Part shown: one piece after another, positions 25,987 to 33,528 of the stretch
How positions within the stretch are numbered: position 1 is the stretch's first letter
How the letters are laid out: each line of letters starts with the position of its first letter
Assembly: GCF_000719285.1 (NCBI RefSeq)
Contig: NZ_JOFS01000005.1
Location: forward strand, 496,001 to 560,000
Direction of reading: 5' to 3'
Origin: Streptomyces bicolor
Lineage (GTDB): Bacteria > Actinomycetota > Actinomycetes > Streptomycetales > Streptomycetaceae
DNA: 64,000 nt
Notes under the pieces: model-generated
Databases searched by the model: none
The model's input: the letters and a program-made list of their open reading frames with translations, nothing else
Told to the model about the DNA's origin: nothing
Position numbers and translations under genes: made by a program

Positions 25987-27294
25987 GTGAGCGTCGAACC
26001 TCCGTCGTCCGGCCGCCCCACAGGACCGCCCTCGGGCCCCCTGTCGGGACCCTCCCAGCCGCCCTCCGGCCCGCCCGCACAGCCCCCGTCGGGCACGGGT
26101 GGGGGAGCACCGGGCCCCGAACCCCACCACCCGTGGTGGAAGTCCGTCCCCCGCATCGCGGCGCTCACCGCGGTCGTGGTGGCCGCGGTGGTCGTCGCCG
26201 TCGTCCTGTCGCGCGGCGGGGGAGGCGGCGGCACCGCCCAGGGCGGCGAGGTCTTCCTCCAGGCCGCGGGCAACACGGGCCCCGACCCGTTCACCGAGTC
26301 CACGGCGACGGACAGCTCCGCCCCGCCCGTCAGCCCGTCCCCGGCGACCGAGACGGCGCCGTCGAACGCGGTACGAGGCGTCGACGGCGGCGCGCCCGGC
26401 CTGTACGGCGGCACCCGCAAGGTCGCGGCCTGCGACGTGGAGAAGCAGATCAGGTACCTGGAGCAGGCCCCGGAGAAGAACCGGGCGTTCGCCTCGGTCG
26501 CCCGCGTCGAGCCGTCCGATGTCCCCTCCTATCTGCGCTCGCTCACCCCCGTGCAACTGCGCATGGACACCCGCGTCACCAACCACGGCTACCGCGACGG
26601 TGCCGCCACCAGCTACCAGGCCGTCCTCCAGGCCGGCACGGCGGTCCTCGTCGACGACCGCGGGGTGCCCCAGGTGCGCTGCGCCTGCGGCAATCCGCTG
26701 ACTCCGCCGGTCGCCCAGCAGGGCACGCCCAGGCGGACGGGTGACCACTGGCCGTCGTACCGATCCTCCGACGTCGTGGTGGTCTCGCCCGCGAGGACCA
26801 CGGTCAAGGCCTTCGTGATCTACGACCACGACCGCGAGGAGTGGATCTCCCGCCCGCGCGGCGACGACGGCGACAAGGACAAGAAGACCCAGCCGCCGCC
26901 GCGGCCCTCGCCCTCGGTGAGCGTGTCGACGCCGACATCGCCCAGCTCCCCGTCCACCACCCCCACCTCGCCGTCGCCCAGCTCCGAGACGACGACGAAG
27001 GAACCCACGACGAAGGAGCCGACGACGAAGGAGCCGACGACCAAGGAGCCGACGACGAAGGAGCCGACGACCGAGGAGCCGACGACGAAGGAGCCGACGA
27101 CCGAGGAGCCGACGACGAAGGAGCCGACGACCAAGGAGCCGACGACGACGGAGCCCACGACGATGGAGCCCACGACCACGAAGCCGCAGTCGCCCGAGAC
27201 GTTCACCTCCGCGCCGCCGCCGTCGGGCCCGGGCACGACCATGACGTCGCAGTCGGCGTACACCACGAGTGCGCCGCAGTCGCCGTCGCTGTGA
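25987..27294 (+). CDS. DUF6777-like membrane-anchored protein with Thr/Pro-rich stalk
   Basis: A 435-residue protein with GTG start at 25987 after GAAGAAGG. Residues 1-50 are Pro/Gly/Ser-rich and cytosolic; one membrane helix follows (about 55-77, RIAALTAVVVAAVVVAVVLS). The extracytoplasmic domain (about 85-300) has VFLQAAGNTGPDPFTEST, LYGGTRKVAACDVEKQIRYL and CACGNPLTPP and resembles the actinobacterial DUF6777 domain. The last 130 residues are low complexity, including 12 EPTTK-type pentapeptides. Such a tail could span the cell wall. Function is unknown. It is divergent from the streptophobe-like gene. Confidence 0.78.
   Translation: MSVEPPSSGRPTGPPSGPLSGPSQPPSGPPAQPPSGTGGGAPGPEPHHPWWKSVPRIAALTAVVVAAVVVAVVLSRGGGGGGTAQGGEVFLQAAGNTGPDPFTESTATDSSAPPVSPSPATETAPSNAVRGVDGGAPGLYGGTRKVAACDVEKQIRYLEQAPEKNRAFASVARVEPSDVPSYLRSLTPVQLRMDTRVTNHGYRDGAATSYQAVLQAGTAVLVDDRGVPQVRCACGNPLTPPVAQQGTPRRTGDHWPSYRSSDVVVVSPARTTVKAFVIYDHDREEWISRPRGDDGDKDKKTQPPPRPSPSVSVSTPTSPSSPSTTPTSPSPSSETTTKEPTTKEPTTKEPTTKEPTTKEPTTEEPTTKEPTTEEPTTKEPTTKEPTTTEPTTMEPTTTKPQSPETFTSAPPPSGPGTTMTSQSAYTTSAPQSPSL
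27001..27180 (+). repeat. Twelve tandem 15-bp units encoding EPTTK-type pentapeptides
   Basis: The unit gagccgacgacgaag repeats in phase 12 times, with third-position and Lys/Glu/Thr/Met variation in the fifth codon, inside the DUF6777-like gene. The repeat can expand or contract without frameshift. The reverse strand of the repeat creates a long valine/glycine-rich open frame that is an artefact. Confidence 0.92.
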
Positions 27295-27393
27295 CGTACG
27301 GCGCCACCTGCGCGGTGACTGTGCGGCCCCGCTCTGGGTACGAGGACTGGTGCAGTAGTGTCCGGCCAGTTCCGGCTTCCGAGAGAGATACGC

Positions 27394-27849
27394 ATGATCG
27401 AGCACGTGGACGGGGCAGTGATTCCGACTGGTTTCGACGTGCCCGTGGAACCGCTTCGGCGGGCGGCGCACTACAGCGGTGAACCCGGATGCATCGCCGA
27501 GGCGCGGTCCTTCGCCGCGCTGTTCCTCGGCCGGCTCAGGACCGAGTGGTGCGCCACGATCGGCGAGTCCGCCGAGGACAAAGTGCTCCTGGTGGTCAGC
27601 GAGCTGGTCACCAACGCCGACCGGCACAGCAACGGCCCGTACATCCTGGATCTGGAGGGCACCGACGACGCGGTGGCGGTCTGCGTGTACGACAGCAGCT
27701 CCGCCCTGCCGCGCCGCTTCCCCAGGGATCCGGAACGCATCGGTCGGCACGGTCTGGAGATAGTGCACGCGCTGGCGGCGGAGGTCGCCGTGGAACGAGT
27801 GCCGGTCGGCAAGCGGGTCCGTGCGGTGCTGCGGCTGAGCGACGCGTGA
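27394..27849 (+). CDS. RsbW-like ATP-binding protein (HATPase_c, anti-sigma/regulatory type)
   Basis: A 151-residue GHKL ATPase-fold protein of the large Streptomyces family of RsbW-like regulators. ATG at 27394 (after GAGAGAG) is preferred to the GTG at 27358. The N-box is VVSELVTNADRHS and the later G-box is RIGRHGLEIVHALAAEV. Members bind anti-anti-sigma factors or act as Ser kinases, but many orphan copies have no known partner. No sigma factor or antagonist gene is adjacent. It lies 62 bases before popR on the same strand. Confidence 0.85.
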   Translation: MIEHVDGAVIPTGFDVPVEPLRRAAHYSGEPGCIAEARSFAALFLGRLRTEWCATIGESAEDKVLLVVSELVTNADRHSNGPYILDLEGTDDAVAVCVYDSSSALPRRFPRDPERIGRHGLEIVHALAAEVAVERVPVGKRVRAVLRLSDA

Positions 27850-27910
27850 TTTCCCCCAGGGCGGAACGCTGATCCCTTGCCCAGGTTTCCCACGCTTCTA
27901 GGCTGGGCGG

Positions 27911-28372
27911 GTGAGCAAACCAGCGACGAACGAAGCCCGCGTCATCCCCCTGCGCCGGGGAACGACCCGCCCCGCGTCCGAACGCCCTGCCACCGCGGCA
28001 CCCGCGCCCGCCGCCACCCCCTCCGCCGTGCCCCGGACACCGCAGCCCTCCGCACCCGCGCCCAAGGAGCCCCTGTGGCGCGACCTGATCGGTGACGTCC
28101 TGCGCCGTGAACGGCTCGCCCAGGAGCGCACGCTCAAGGACGTGGCCGACGCGGCCCGGATCTCCATGCCGTACCTCTCGGAGGTCGAGCGCGGCCGCAA
28201 GGAGGCCTCCTCGGAGGTCCTCGCGGCCGCCGCCCACGCCCTGGGGCTCGGCCTCGGCGACCTGCTGTCCCTGGCGCAGGGCGAGTTGGTCCGGCTCGCC
28301 GGCCGCCGAGTACCCGACAGCGGGCGCGGCAGGGCGGGTTCGTCGTACGACGGGCTGTGCCTGGCCGCCTGA
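27911..28372 (+). CDS. popR: PopR-like XRE transcriptional activator of clpP3-clpP4
   Basis: A 153-residue regulator with GTG start at 27911. After a Pro/Ala-rich N-terminal 55 residues comes an XRE helix-turn-helix (TLKDVADAARISMPYLSEVE, about 75-95). The protein ends in Leu-Ala-Ala. In Streptomyces lividans, PopR activates clpP3-clpP4 and is itself degraded by ClpP1/P2 through its C-terminal alanines, and ClgR is handled similarly. The convergent clpP4-clpP3 genes start 16 bases after its stop, and two PopR-type palindromes sit before clpP3, which makes PopR the best name; ClgR is the alternative. Confidence 0.87.
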   Translation: MSKPATNEARVIPLRRGTTRPASERPATAAPAPAATPSAVPRTPQPSAPAPKEPLWRDLIGDVLRRERLAQERTLKDVADAARISMPYLSEVERGRKEASSEVLAAAAHALGLGLGDLLSLAQGELVRLAGRRVPDSGRGRAGSSYDGLCLAA

Positions 28373-28387
28373 CGCCGTGCCGGCGTC

Positions 28388-28990
28388 TCAGACCGCCACG
28401 AGGCGCCGGCTCACCACCTCGTCGGCCAGGCCGTACGCCACGGCCTCCGGCGCGGTGAACACCTTGTCGCGGTCCATGTCCGCGCGCAGCGTCGCGATGT
28501 CGTGGTGGGTGTGCCGGGCCAGCACCTCCTCGACCTGCGAGCGGATCCGGACCATCTCCTTCGCCTGGAGGGTGAGGTCGGAGATCGCGCCCCGGCTGCC
28601 TCCGCTGGCGGGCTGACCGAGCAGCACGCGCGCGTGCTCCAGCACGAACCGCCGCCCCGGATCCCCACCGGCCAGCAGTACGGCGGCCGTCGACGCCGCC
28701 TGGCCCACGCAGAACGTGGAGATCGGCGCCTGCACGTACGTCATGGTGTCGTAGATCGCCATGAGCGAGGTGAACGAGCCTCCGGGGGAGTTGATGTAGA
28801 TCGCGATCTCGTTCTCCGGCGCCGCCGACTCCAGATGGAGGAGCTGCGCGATGACGACGTTGGCGACGCCGTCGTCGATCTCGGTGCCGAGGAAGATGAT
28901 CCGCTCCGACAGCAGCCGGCTGAACACGTCGGAGGACCGCTCGCCGTGCGCGGTCCGCTCGACGACGTACGGAATCGTGTAGTTCCCCAT
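28388..28990 (-). CDS. clpP4: ClpP4-like protease subunit lacking the catalytic His
   Basis: A 200-residue ClpP-fold subunit. The catalytic Ser is present (GQAAS, Ser100) and the Asp is probably Asp175 ([12 protein letters not shown]). At the catalytic His position, however, the family motif RIMIHQP is RVLLGQP, with Gly125 in place of His. The DNA reads GTGCTGCTCGGTCAGCCC on the coding strand, so this is not a translation slip. The subunit should therefore be proteolytically impaired or dead and may act structurally or in regulating a ClpP3/ClpP4 tetradecamer. It starts 1 base after the clpP3 stop, so the two are cotranscribed. Whether all ClpP4 orthologues share this change I cannot say. Confidence 0.92.
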   Translation of the reverse strand: MGNYTIPYVVERTAHGERSSDVFSRLLSERIIFLGTEIDDGVANVVIAQLLHLESAAPENEIAIYINSPGGSFTSLMAIYDTMTYVQAPISTFCVGQAASTAAVLLAGGDPGRRFVLEHARVLLGQPASGGSRGAISDLTLQAKEMVRIRSQVEEVLARHTHHDIATLRADMDRDKVFTAPEAVAYGLADEVVSRRLVAV

Positions 28991-28991
28991 G

Positions 28992-29630
28992 TCACAGCCC
29001 CATCCGTCGCTTCGAGGCGGCCGGGCGGACGTCGGCGAGCGACGCCACGACCTGGTCCACCATGCCGTACTCCCTGGCCTCCTCGGCCGTGAACCAGCGG
29101 TCGCGGTCGCCGTCCCGGGCGATCGTCTCCGGCGTCTGGCCGGTGTTCTCGGCGAGGAGCCGCTCCATGGTCCGCTTGCTGTGGTCCAGGTTCTCCGCCT
29201 GGATCTCGATGTCGGCGGTGGTGCCGCCGATGCCCGCCGATCCCTGGTGCATCATGATCCGTGCGTTCGGCAGCGCGTACCGCTTGCCGGGTGTGCCGGC
29301 GCAGAGCAGGAACTGGCCCATGCTGGCCGCGAAGCCCATGGCGAGCGTCGACACGTCGTTGGGGATGAGCCGCATCGTGTCGTAGATGGCGAGGCCCGCG
29401 TACACGGAGCCGCCCGGGCTGTTGATGTACAGGCTGATGTCGGTACGGGGATCCTCCGCCGACAGAACCAGCAGCTGGGCGCAGACCCGGTTGGCGGAGG
29501 CCTCGGTGACCTCGGTGCCGAGGAACACGATGCGCTGGCCGAGCAGTTGGGCGGCGAGATGGTCGTCGAACCGCGTCGGCGGTGCGTCGCCCTCCTCGGC
29601 GCGTGGAGCGAGTGCGGTGAGTGGAGTCAT
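28992..29630 (-). CDS. clpP3: ClpP3 ATP-dependent protease proteolytic subunit
   Basis: A 212-residue ClpP peptidase subunit with an intact triad: Ser103 in GFAASMG, His128 in RIMMHQG, and Asp177 in [12 protein letters not shown]. The N-terminal 20 residues are a likely propeptide. ClpP3/ClpP4 form the inducible second Clp protease of Streptomyces, expressed when ClpP1/P2 activity falls and PopR accumulates. A GAGGAG ribosome site precedes the ATG at 29630. Two tandem PopR-type palindromes lie 72-101 bases upstream. Partner ATPases (ClpX, ClpC) are not in this window. Confidence 0.95.
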   Translation of the reverse strand: MTPLTALAPRAEEGDAPPTRFDDHLAAQLLGQRIVFLGTEVTEASANRVCAQLLVLSAEDPRTDISLYINSPGGSVYAGLAIYDTMRLIPNDVSTLAMGFAASMGQFLLCAGTPGKRYALPNARIMMHQGSAGIGGTTADIEIQAENLDHSKRTMERLLAENTGQTPETIARDGDRDRWFTAEEAREYGMVDQVVASLADVRPAASKRRMGL

Positions 29631-29701
29631 CGGTTCTCCTCGTGGTGGCGGGATGCCGTCGACTCCACTCTTGACTTCGCACGACGCCGGGATGCGGATT
29701 C

Positions 29702-29731
29702 TCTGCCCGCGGCAGATTCGCTACGGGCAGA
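29702..29731 (-). promoter_or_regulatory. Two adjacent PopR-type palindromes upstream of clpP3
   Basis: TCTGCC-CGC-GGCAGA at 29702-29716 is a perfect inverted repeat, matching the TCTGCC-N3-GGCAGA form I recall for the Streptomyces PopR operator. Directly next to it, TTCGCT-ACG-GGCAGA at 29717-29731 is a second copy with one degenerate half. They sit 72-101 bases before the clpP3 start, a suitable place for an activator. Confidence 0.8.
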
Positions 29732-29740
29732 GCGGCTCGC

Positions 29741-30946
29741 TCAGACCTTCTCGCGCAGTTGCCGGAAGAACGCCCGTACGTCCCCCACCAGCAGATCCGG
29801 CTCCTCCATCGCCGCGAAGTGGCCGCCCCGGTCGAACTCCGTCCAGCGCACGATGTTCTCCGTCCGCTCCGCCTTGTGGCGCAGCGGGATCTGCGGGTCG
29901 CCGGCGAAGGAGGCCACCGCGGTCGGAGCGGTCGAGGGCTCGTGCGGGGCGGCGACCCGGTCGCCCGCGGCGTGGGCGCGCTCGTAGTAGACCCGGGCGG
30001 ACGAACCCGCCGTGCCCGTCAGCCAGTACACCATCACGTTCGTGAGCATCAGGTCCCGGTCGACGGCCTCCTCGGGCAGGTGCTCGGAGTCCGTCCACTC
30101 CTGGAACTTCTCGACGATCCAGGCGAGTTGGCCTACGGGCGAGTCCGTGAGCGCGTACGACAGGGTCTGCGGCCGGGTGGACTGCAGGTGGAAGTAGCCC
30201 GTCCCGTCCCGGAACCAGTCCGCCCACCGGCGCCATGAGGTGAGCGTCCGCTCCCGCTCCTCTGGGCTCAGCGCCGCCAGTTCCTCAGAGGTCGGCTCGG
30301 TGGCCGCCTGTGCGCCGGGCAGCAGGTTGAGGTGGATGCCGATGACCCGGTCGGGGTGGACGCGGCCCAGTTCGCGGGAGATGGCCGCACCCCAGTCGCC
30401 GCCCTGGGCGCCGAACCGCTCGTAGCCGAGGCGCCACATGAGCTCGGCCCACGCGTCCGCGATCCGCCGTGACTCCCAGCCGGTCTGCCGGGTGGGCCCG
30501 GAGAACGCGAACCCCGGAATGCTCGGCAGCACCAGGTGGAAGGCGTCGGCGGGGTCGCCGCCGTGTGCGGCCGGGTCCGTGAGCGGACCGACGATGTCCA
30601 GGAACTCGACGATCGAACCCGGCCAGCCGTGCGTGATGATCAGCGGGGTGGCGTCCGGTTCGGGGGAGCGGATGTGCGCGAAGTGCACATGCGCGCCGTC
30701 GATCTCGGTCGTGAACTGCGGCCACTCGTTCAGCCGCGCCTCCGCCGCCCGCCAGTCGTACGCGTGCCGCCAGTGGCGCACCAGCTCGCGCAGATAGCCC
30801 GACGGCACGCCGTACGCCCACCCCACGCCGGGCAGCTCGTCGGGCCACCGGGTCCGGTCGAGGCGGTCGTGCAGGTCGTCGAGGTCGCTCTGCGGAATGT
30901 CGATACGGAAGGGGTGGATGCCGTGGTCGGCGGGCGAAGATGTCAT
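29741..30946 (-). CDS. Epoxide hydrolase (N-terminal EHN-type alpha/beta hydrolase)
   Basis: A 401-residue alpha/beta hydrolase. The ATG at 30946 (MTSSPADHGIHPFRIDIPQS) starts the epoxide-hydrolase N-terminal domain; upstream in-frame residues are unlike the family. HGWPGS holds the oxyanion motif, the nucleophile Asp is in GAQGGDWGAAIS, and the base His is in DRGGHFAAMEEPD near residue 370, with WSLT-like cap-domain tyrosines in HLQSTRPQTLSYAL. It should open epoxides to diols in the cytosol, by analogy with microsomal and actinobacterial enzymes. Its stop lies 10 bases from the PopR boxes. A divergent VOC gene starts at 31069. Confidence 0.92.
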   Translation of the reverse strand: MTSSPADHGIHPFRIDIPQSDLDDLHDRLDRTRWPDELPGVGWAYGVPSGYLRELVRHWRHAYDWRAAEARLNEWPQFTTEIDGAHVHFAHIRSPEPDATPLIITHGWPGSIVEFLDIVGPLTDPAAHGGDPADAFHLVLPSIPGFAFSGPTRQTGWESRRIADAWAELMWRLGYERFGAQGGDWGAAISRELGRVHPDRVIGIHLNLLPGAQAATEPTSEELAALSPEERERTLTSWRRWADWFRDGTGYFHLQSTRPQTLSYALTDSPVGQLAWIVEKFQEWTDSEHLPEEAVDRDLMLTNVMVYWLTGTAGSSARVYYERAHAAGDRVAAPHEPSTAPTAVASFAGDPQIPLRHKAERTENIVRWTEFDRGGHFAAMEEPDLLVGDVRAFFRQLREKV

Positions 30947-31068
30947 GGCCGGGATGCTAGTTCCGAACGGTGTAACGGCCATCTGAATTCGGTCGGCATG
31001 CGACCGATGAGTTTCGCGGCGAGGATCGGTCGACACAGGTGACCGCTTCCACCACCCAGGAGGTACAC

Positions 31069-31551
31069 ATGGCCACCGACGGTTTCACCACGTGTCTGTG
31101 GTTCGACAACGAGGCCGAGGAAGCCGCCCACCACTACGTCTCGATCTTCAAGAACTCCAGCATCGGCAAGGTCGCCCGCTACCCCGAGGGCGCCCCCCGC
31201 CCCGCCGGCACCGTGCTGACCGTCGAGTTCACGGCCAACGGCCACAAGTTCCTGGCGCTGAACGGCGGTCCCGAGTTCAAGTTCAACGAGGCGATCTCCT
31301 TCATGATCTTCTGCGAGAACCAGGAGGAGATCGACTACTACTGGACCAAGCTCACCGAGAACGGCGGCGAGCCGGGCCCCTGCGGCTGGCTCAAGGACAA
31401 GTACGGCGTGTCCTGGCAGGTCATCCCGGACCGGCTCGACGCCATGATGACCGACCCGGACCCGGCGAAGGCCACACGTGCCACCCAGGCGATGCTGTCG
31501 ATGCACAAGCTCGACATCGCAGCCCTGGAGAAGGCCTACGCGGGGGAGTGA
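31069..31551 (+). CDS. PhnB-like VOC protein (3-demethylubiquinone methyltransferase-like)
   Basis: A 160-residue VOC protein. ATG at 31069 follows CAGGAGG. The text TTCLWFDNEAEEAAHHYVSIF, ANGHKFLALNGGPEFKFNEA and CGWLKDKYGVSWQVIPDRL is characteristic of the PhnB/3-demethylubiquinone group. These proteins bind a metal between two beta-alpha-beta modules, but the biochemical role of most bacterial copies is unknown, and the methyltransferase name is historical. It is divergent from the epoxide hydrolase gene. Confidence 0.9.
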   Translation: MATDGFTTCLWFDNEAEEAAHHYVSIFKNSSIGKVARYPEGAPRPAGTVLTVEFTANGHKFLALNGGPEFKFNEAISFMIFCENQEEIDYYWTKLTENGGEPGPCGWLKDKYGVSWQVIPDRLDAMMTDPDPAKATRATQAMLSMHKLDIAALEKAYAGE

Positions 31552-31573
31552 GCCCCACCCTTCGCCTTCCGCT

Positions 31574-32482
31574 CTACAGGTTCTCGCGGATCACCCGGGT
31601 GATCTCCAGGGCGATCCGCCGGATCCCGGGGGAGCGGACCGGGCACGGCTTCGGCGTCGAGGTCGTGGGCGCCAGACAGAAGTGCAGGTAGTCGTCGTCG
31701 CGGTGCAGGGCCGTCCGGTCCCGGCCCGGCTGGGTGCAGTACTCGGCGTGGTCGCGCTCGTACCCCGTGCACGGCAGGTACTGGACCCAGGAGTAGCGGG
31801 CGCCGGCCGCGCTCACCGCCTTGCCGGCGTCGGCGACCAGGTCGCCGGAGGCGGCGGCCTGCTTCTCGTAGAGGGCGTTGACGCGCCGGACCCGGTCGGG
31901 GGTGATCGGGTCCGGGCCTTGCAGCACCCAGACGATCCGGGCGTCCGAGGCCGCGGCGATCTGGTCGGTGAGCCGCTTCAGGTCGGCTGCGTACCGCTTG
32001 AAGTACGTCTCAGGGGCGGCGTCGTGGGTGATCCCGTCCATGCACCACGTGTAGTCCCACGCATTGCCCCAGAACTGCATCACCACGAAGTCCGGCCGCA
32101 GCCTGCGCACCAGGGCGGCCGCCTTGTCCTTGTCCGGCACGAGCGACCGCTCGCCCGTGCCCTCGAGGTAGTCGCACAGCGTGGTCCCCGAATACGGAGC
32201 GCTGCTGTACGCAGCCCGCACGTCGCGGCGCAGCTCCCGCCCCACCACCTCCTGCGCCTCCATCGCAAGCGAGTCGCCCAGATACAGCACGGTCGGTGCC
32301 TTCGCGGGGACGCTCGCGGTCTTCCCCGGAGCGCTCGGCGAGGCGGGCGCGTGCTGCTGCGTGGTGGCCGACGCACCCGGCATCTCCGGCGGGGTCCCGG
32401 CCCCCGGCTCCGACGCCGGATCCCCGCACGCGCCGAGCAGCACGGCGGCGAGCAACACCCCGACGAGCCACGGCTTGCGCAT
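31574..32482 (-). CDS. SGNH/GDSL-family esterase-like lipoprotein
   Basis: A 302-residue exported lipoprotein. ATG at 32482 (MRKPWLVGVLLAAVLLGACG) opens a lipoprotein signal with lipobox LGAC; the open frame upstream is non-coding. After a Thr/Pro/Ala linker, the SGNH core begins at VLYLGDSLAMEAQ (catalytic Ser), with the Gly and Asn blocks in PDFVVMQFWGNAWDYTW and the Asp-x2-His-like end in RDDDYLHFCLAP. Four or more Cys suggest disulfides in the exported domain. It may deacylate or deacetylate envelope or extracellular substrates. It is monocistronic and sits behind the terminator of the 2-methylisoborneol operon. Confidence 0.83.
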   Translation of the reverse strand: MRKPWLVGVLLAAVLLGACGDPASEPGAGTPPEMPGASATTQQHAPASPSAPGKTASVPAKAPTVLYLGDSLAMEAQEVVGRELRRDVRAAYSSAPYSGTTLCDYLEGTGERSLVPDKDKAAALVRRLRPDFVVMQFWGNAWDYTWCMDGITHDAAPETYFKRYAADLKRLTDQIAAASDARIVWVLQGPDPITPDRVRRVNALYEKQAAASGDLVADAGKAVSAAGARYSWVQYLPCTGYERDHAEYCTQPGRDRTALHRDDDYLHFCLAPTTSTPKPCPVRSPGIRRIALEITRVIRENL

Positions 32483-32550
32483 ACGGCAACTCCCGCCCCG
32501 GACACCGAAAACGGCTCCCCAGGCAAGCACAGCCGGGACCGAGGGGGAAG

Positions 32551-32588
32551 ACCCGTGTCGGCCAGGGAGCGCCCCGGCCGACACGGGT
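32551..32588 (-). terminator. Strong stem-loop after the 2-methylisoborneol operon
   Basis: ACCCGTGTCGGCC at 32551-32563 pairs perfectly with GGCCGACACGGGT at 32576-32588 across a 12-base loop. It begins 12 bases after the stop of the methyltransferase gene. There is no T-run, as usual for high-GC actinobacterial terminators. Confidence 0.8.
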
Positions 32589-32599
32589 CCGACGGTCGT

Positions 32600-33517
32600 T
32601 CAGACGCGGTCCGCCGCGATCAGCAGATACTGGAAGCTGCCGTTGCGGTAGGCGGTCAGGAAGGTGTCCTCGATGCCCGTGACCAGGTGGTCGGCCTCGC
32701 GGCGCAGCTCCCAGTAGGGAATGGTCGCCTCGGTCAGGTCCTGCACATGGACCGGGACGAGCCGGTTGCGGGCCATGGCGCGGAAGTACGCCGAGCGGGG
32801 GTGGATGTCGCAGATGTAGTGGGCGTTGATGAGGGACACCTCGCGTGAGGCGCGTCCGTAAGTGTCGTTGTAGCAGCCGGTGATGACGACGTAGCGGCCG
32901 CCGCGGCGCAGCAGCCGGGCGTGCTCGGCGAACAGCAGGTCGAGCTCGACGTACATGGTGGACTCGTTGTTCCAGGAGGCCGCGAACGCCCCGGACGGGA
33001 GCCCGGTGTCGAGCATGTTGCGGCAGTGGTAGCGCACCCGGTCGTCGATGCCCCGCTTGCGGGCCTGCTCGTTGGCGAACGCGGCCTGCTTCTCGGAGAG
33101 GGTGACGCCGTCGGCCTCGCAGCCGTGGCGCAGATGCGCCACGACACTGCCGCCCCCGCGTCCACAGCCGGCGTCGAAGACCCGGTCGTCGGGCGTCAGC
33201 GGGCCGAGCCGCTCGGCGAGCAGCTCCGCCTGGGCGTGCTCCAGCCGGTGCAGTTCGGCGGTGATGCGCTCCCGGCGCCGGACGGGGTCGGGTTCGTCGA
33301 GCACGGAGCGGTCGGCGTCGCCGATGCCGTAGTGATGGTGGTAAAGGTCGTCGATCTTTCCGAGTTCGAGGTTGACCGGGTTCTCCTCGGCGTTCCAGTA
33401 GTCCGCGACGCGGGTCTGGTACGTGGACTGGGACGGCACCGGGAGGCGGGTGGTGCCGGCTTCGGGGGCGATGGTCAACGGTGACTCCTCGTGCTGGTGC
33501 GTGTGACGTTCTGTCAT
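32600..33517 (-). CDS. Geranyl diphosphate 2-C-methyltransferase
   Basis: A 305-residue S-adenosylmethionine-dependent methyltransferase that adds a methyl group to C2 of geranyl diphosphate, the first committed step to 2-methylisoborneol. The start is ATG at 33517 (MTERHTHQHEESPLTIAPEA). The SAM motif VFDAGCGRGGGSVVAHL lies around residue 110, and the SMT-type segments EADGVTLSEKQAAFANEQA and HYICDIHPRSAYF follow. It is the third gene of the operon, 11 bases after the cyclase gene, as in S. coelicolor (SCO7701 type). The next element is the stem-loop at 32551. Confidence 0.95.
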   Translation of the reverse strand: MTERHTHQHEESPLTIAPEAGTTRLPVPSQSTYQTRVADYWNAEENPVNLELGKIDDLYHHHYGIGDADRSVLDEPDPVRRRERITAELHRLEHAQAELLAERLGPLTPDDRVFDAGCGRGGGSVVAHLRHGCEADGVTLSEKQAAFANEQARKRGIDDRVRYHCRNMLDTGLPSGAFAASWNNESTMYVELDLLFAEHARLLRRGGRYVVITGCYNDTYGRASREVSLINAHYICDIHPRSAYFRAMARNRLVPVHVQDLTEATIPYWELRREADHLVTGIEDTFLTAYRNGSFQYLLIAADRV

Positions 33518-33528
33518 TCGGCCGCGCT

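Noticed and set aside
24375..26744. A 789-codon plus-strand frame through the kinase end, the membrane gene and the DUF6777-like gene
   Set aside because: Ser/Thr/Arg-rich nonsense composition; it crosses three better-supported genes in other frames.
27001..27180. Possible CRISPR-like repeat array
   Set aside because: The units are contiguous 15-mers with no spacers and encode in-frame pentapeptides.
26820..27395. Valine/glycine-rich frame on the minus strand over the EPTTK repeat
   Set aside because: It is the reverse reading of the 15-base tandem repeat, which stays open only because of the repeat.
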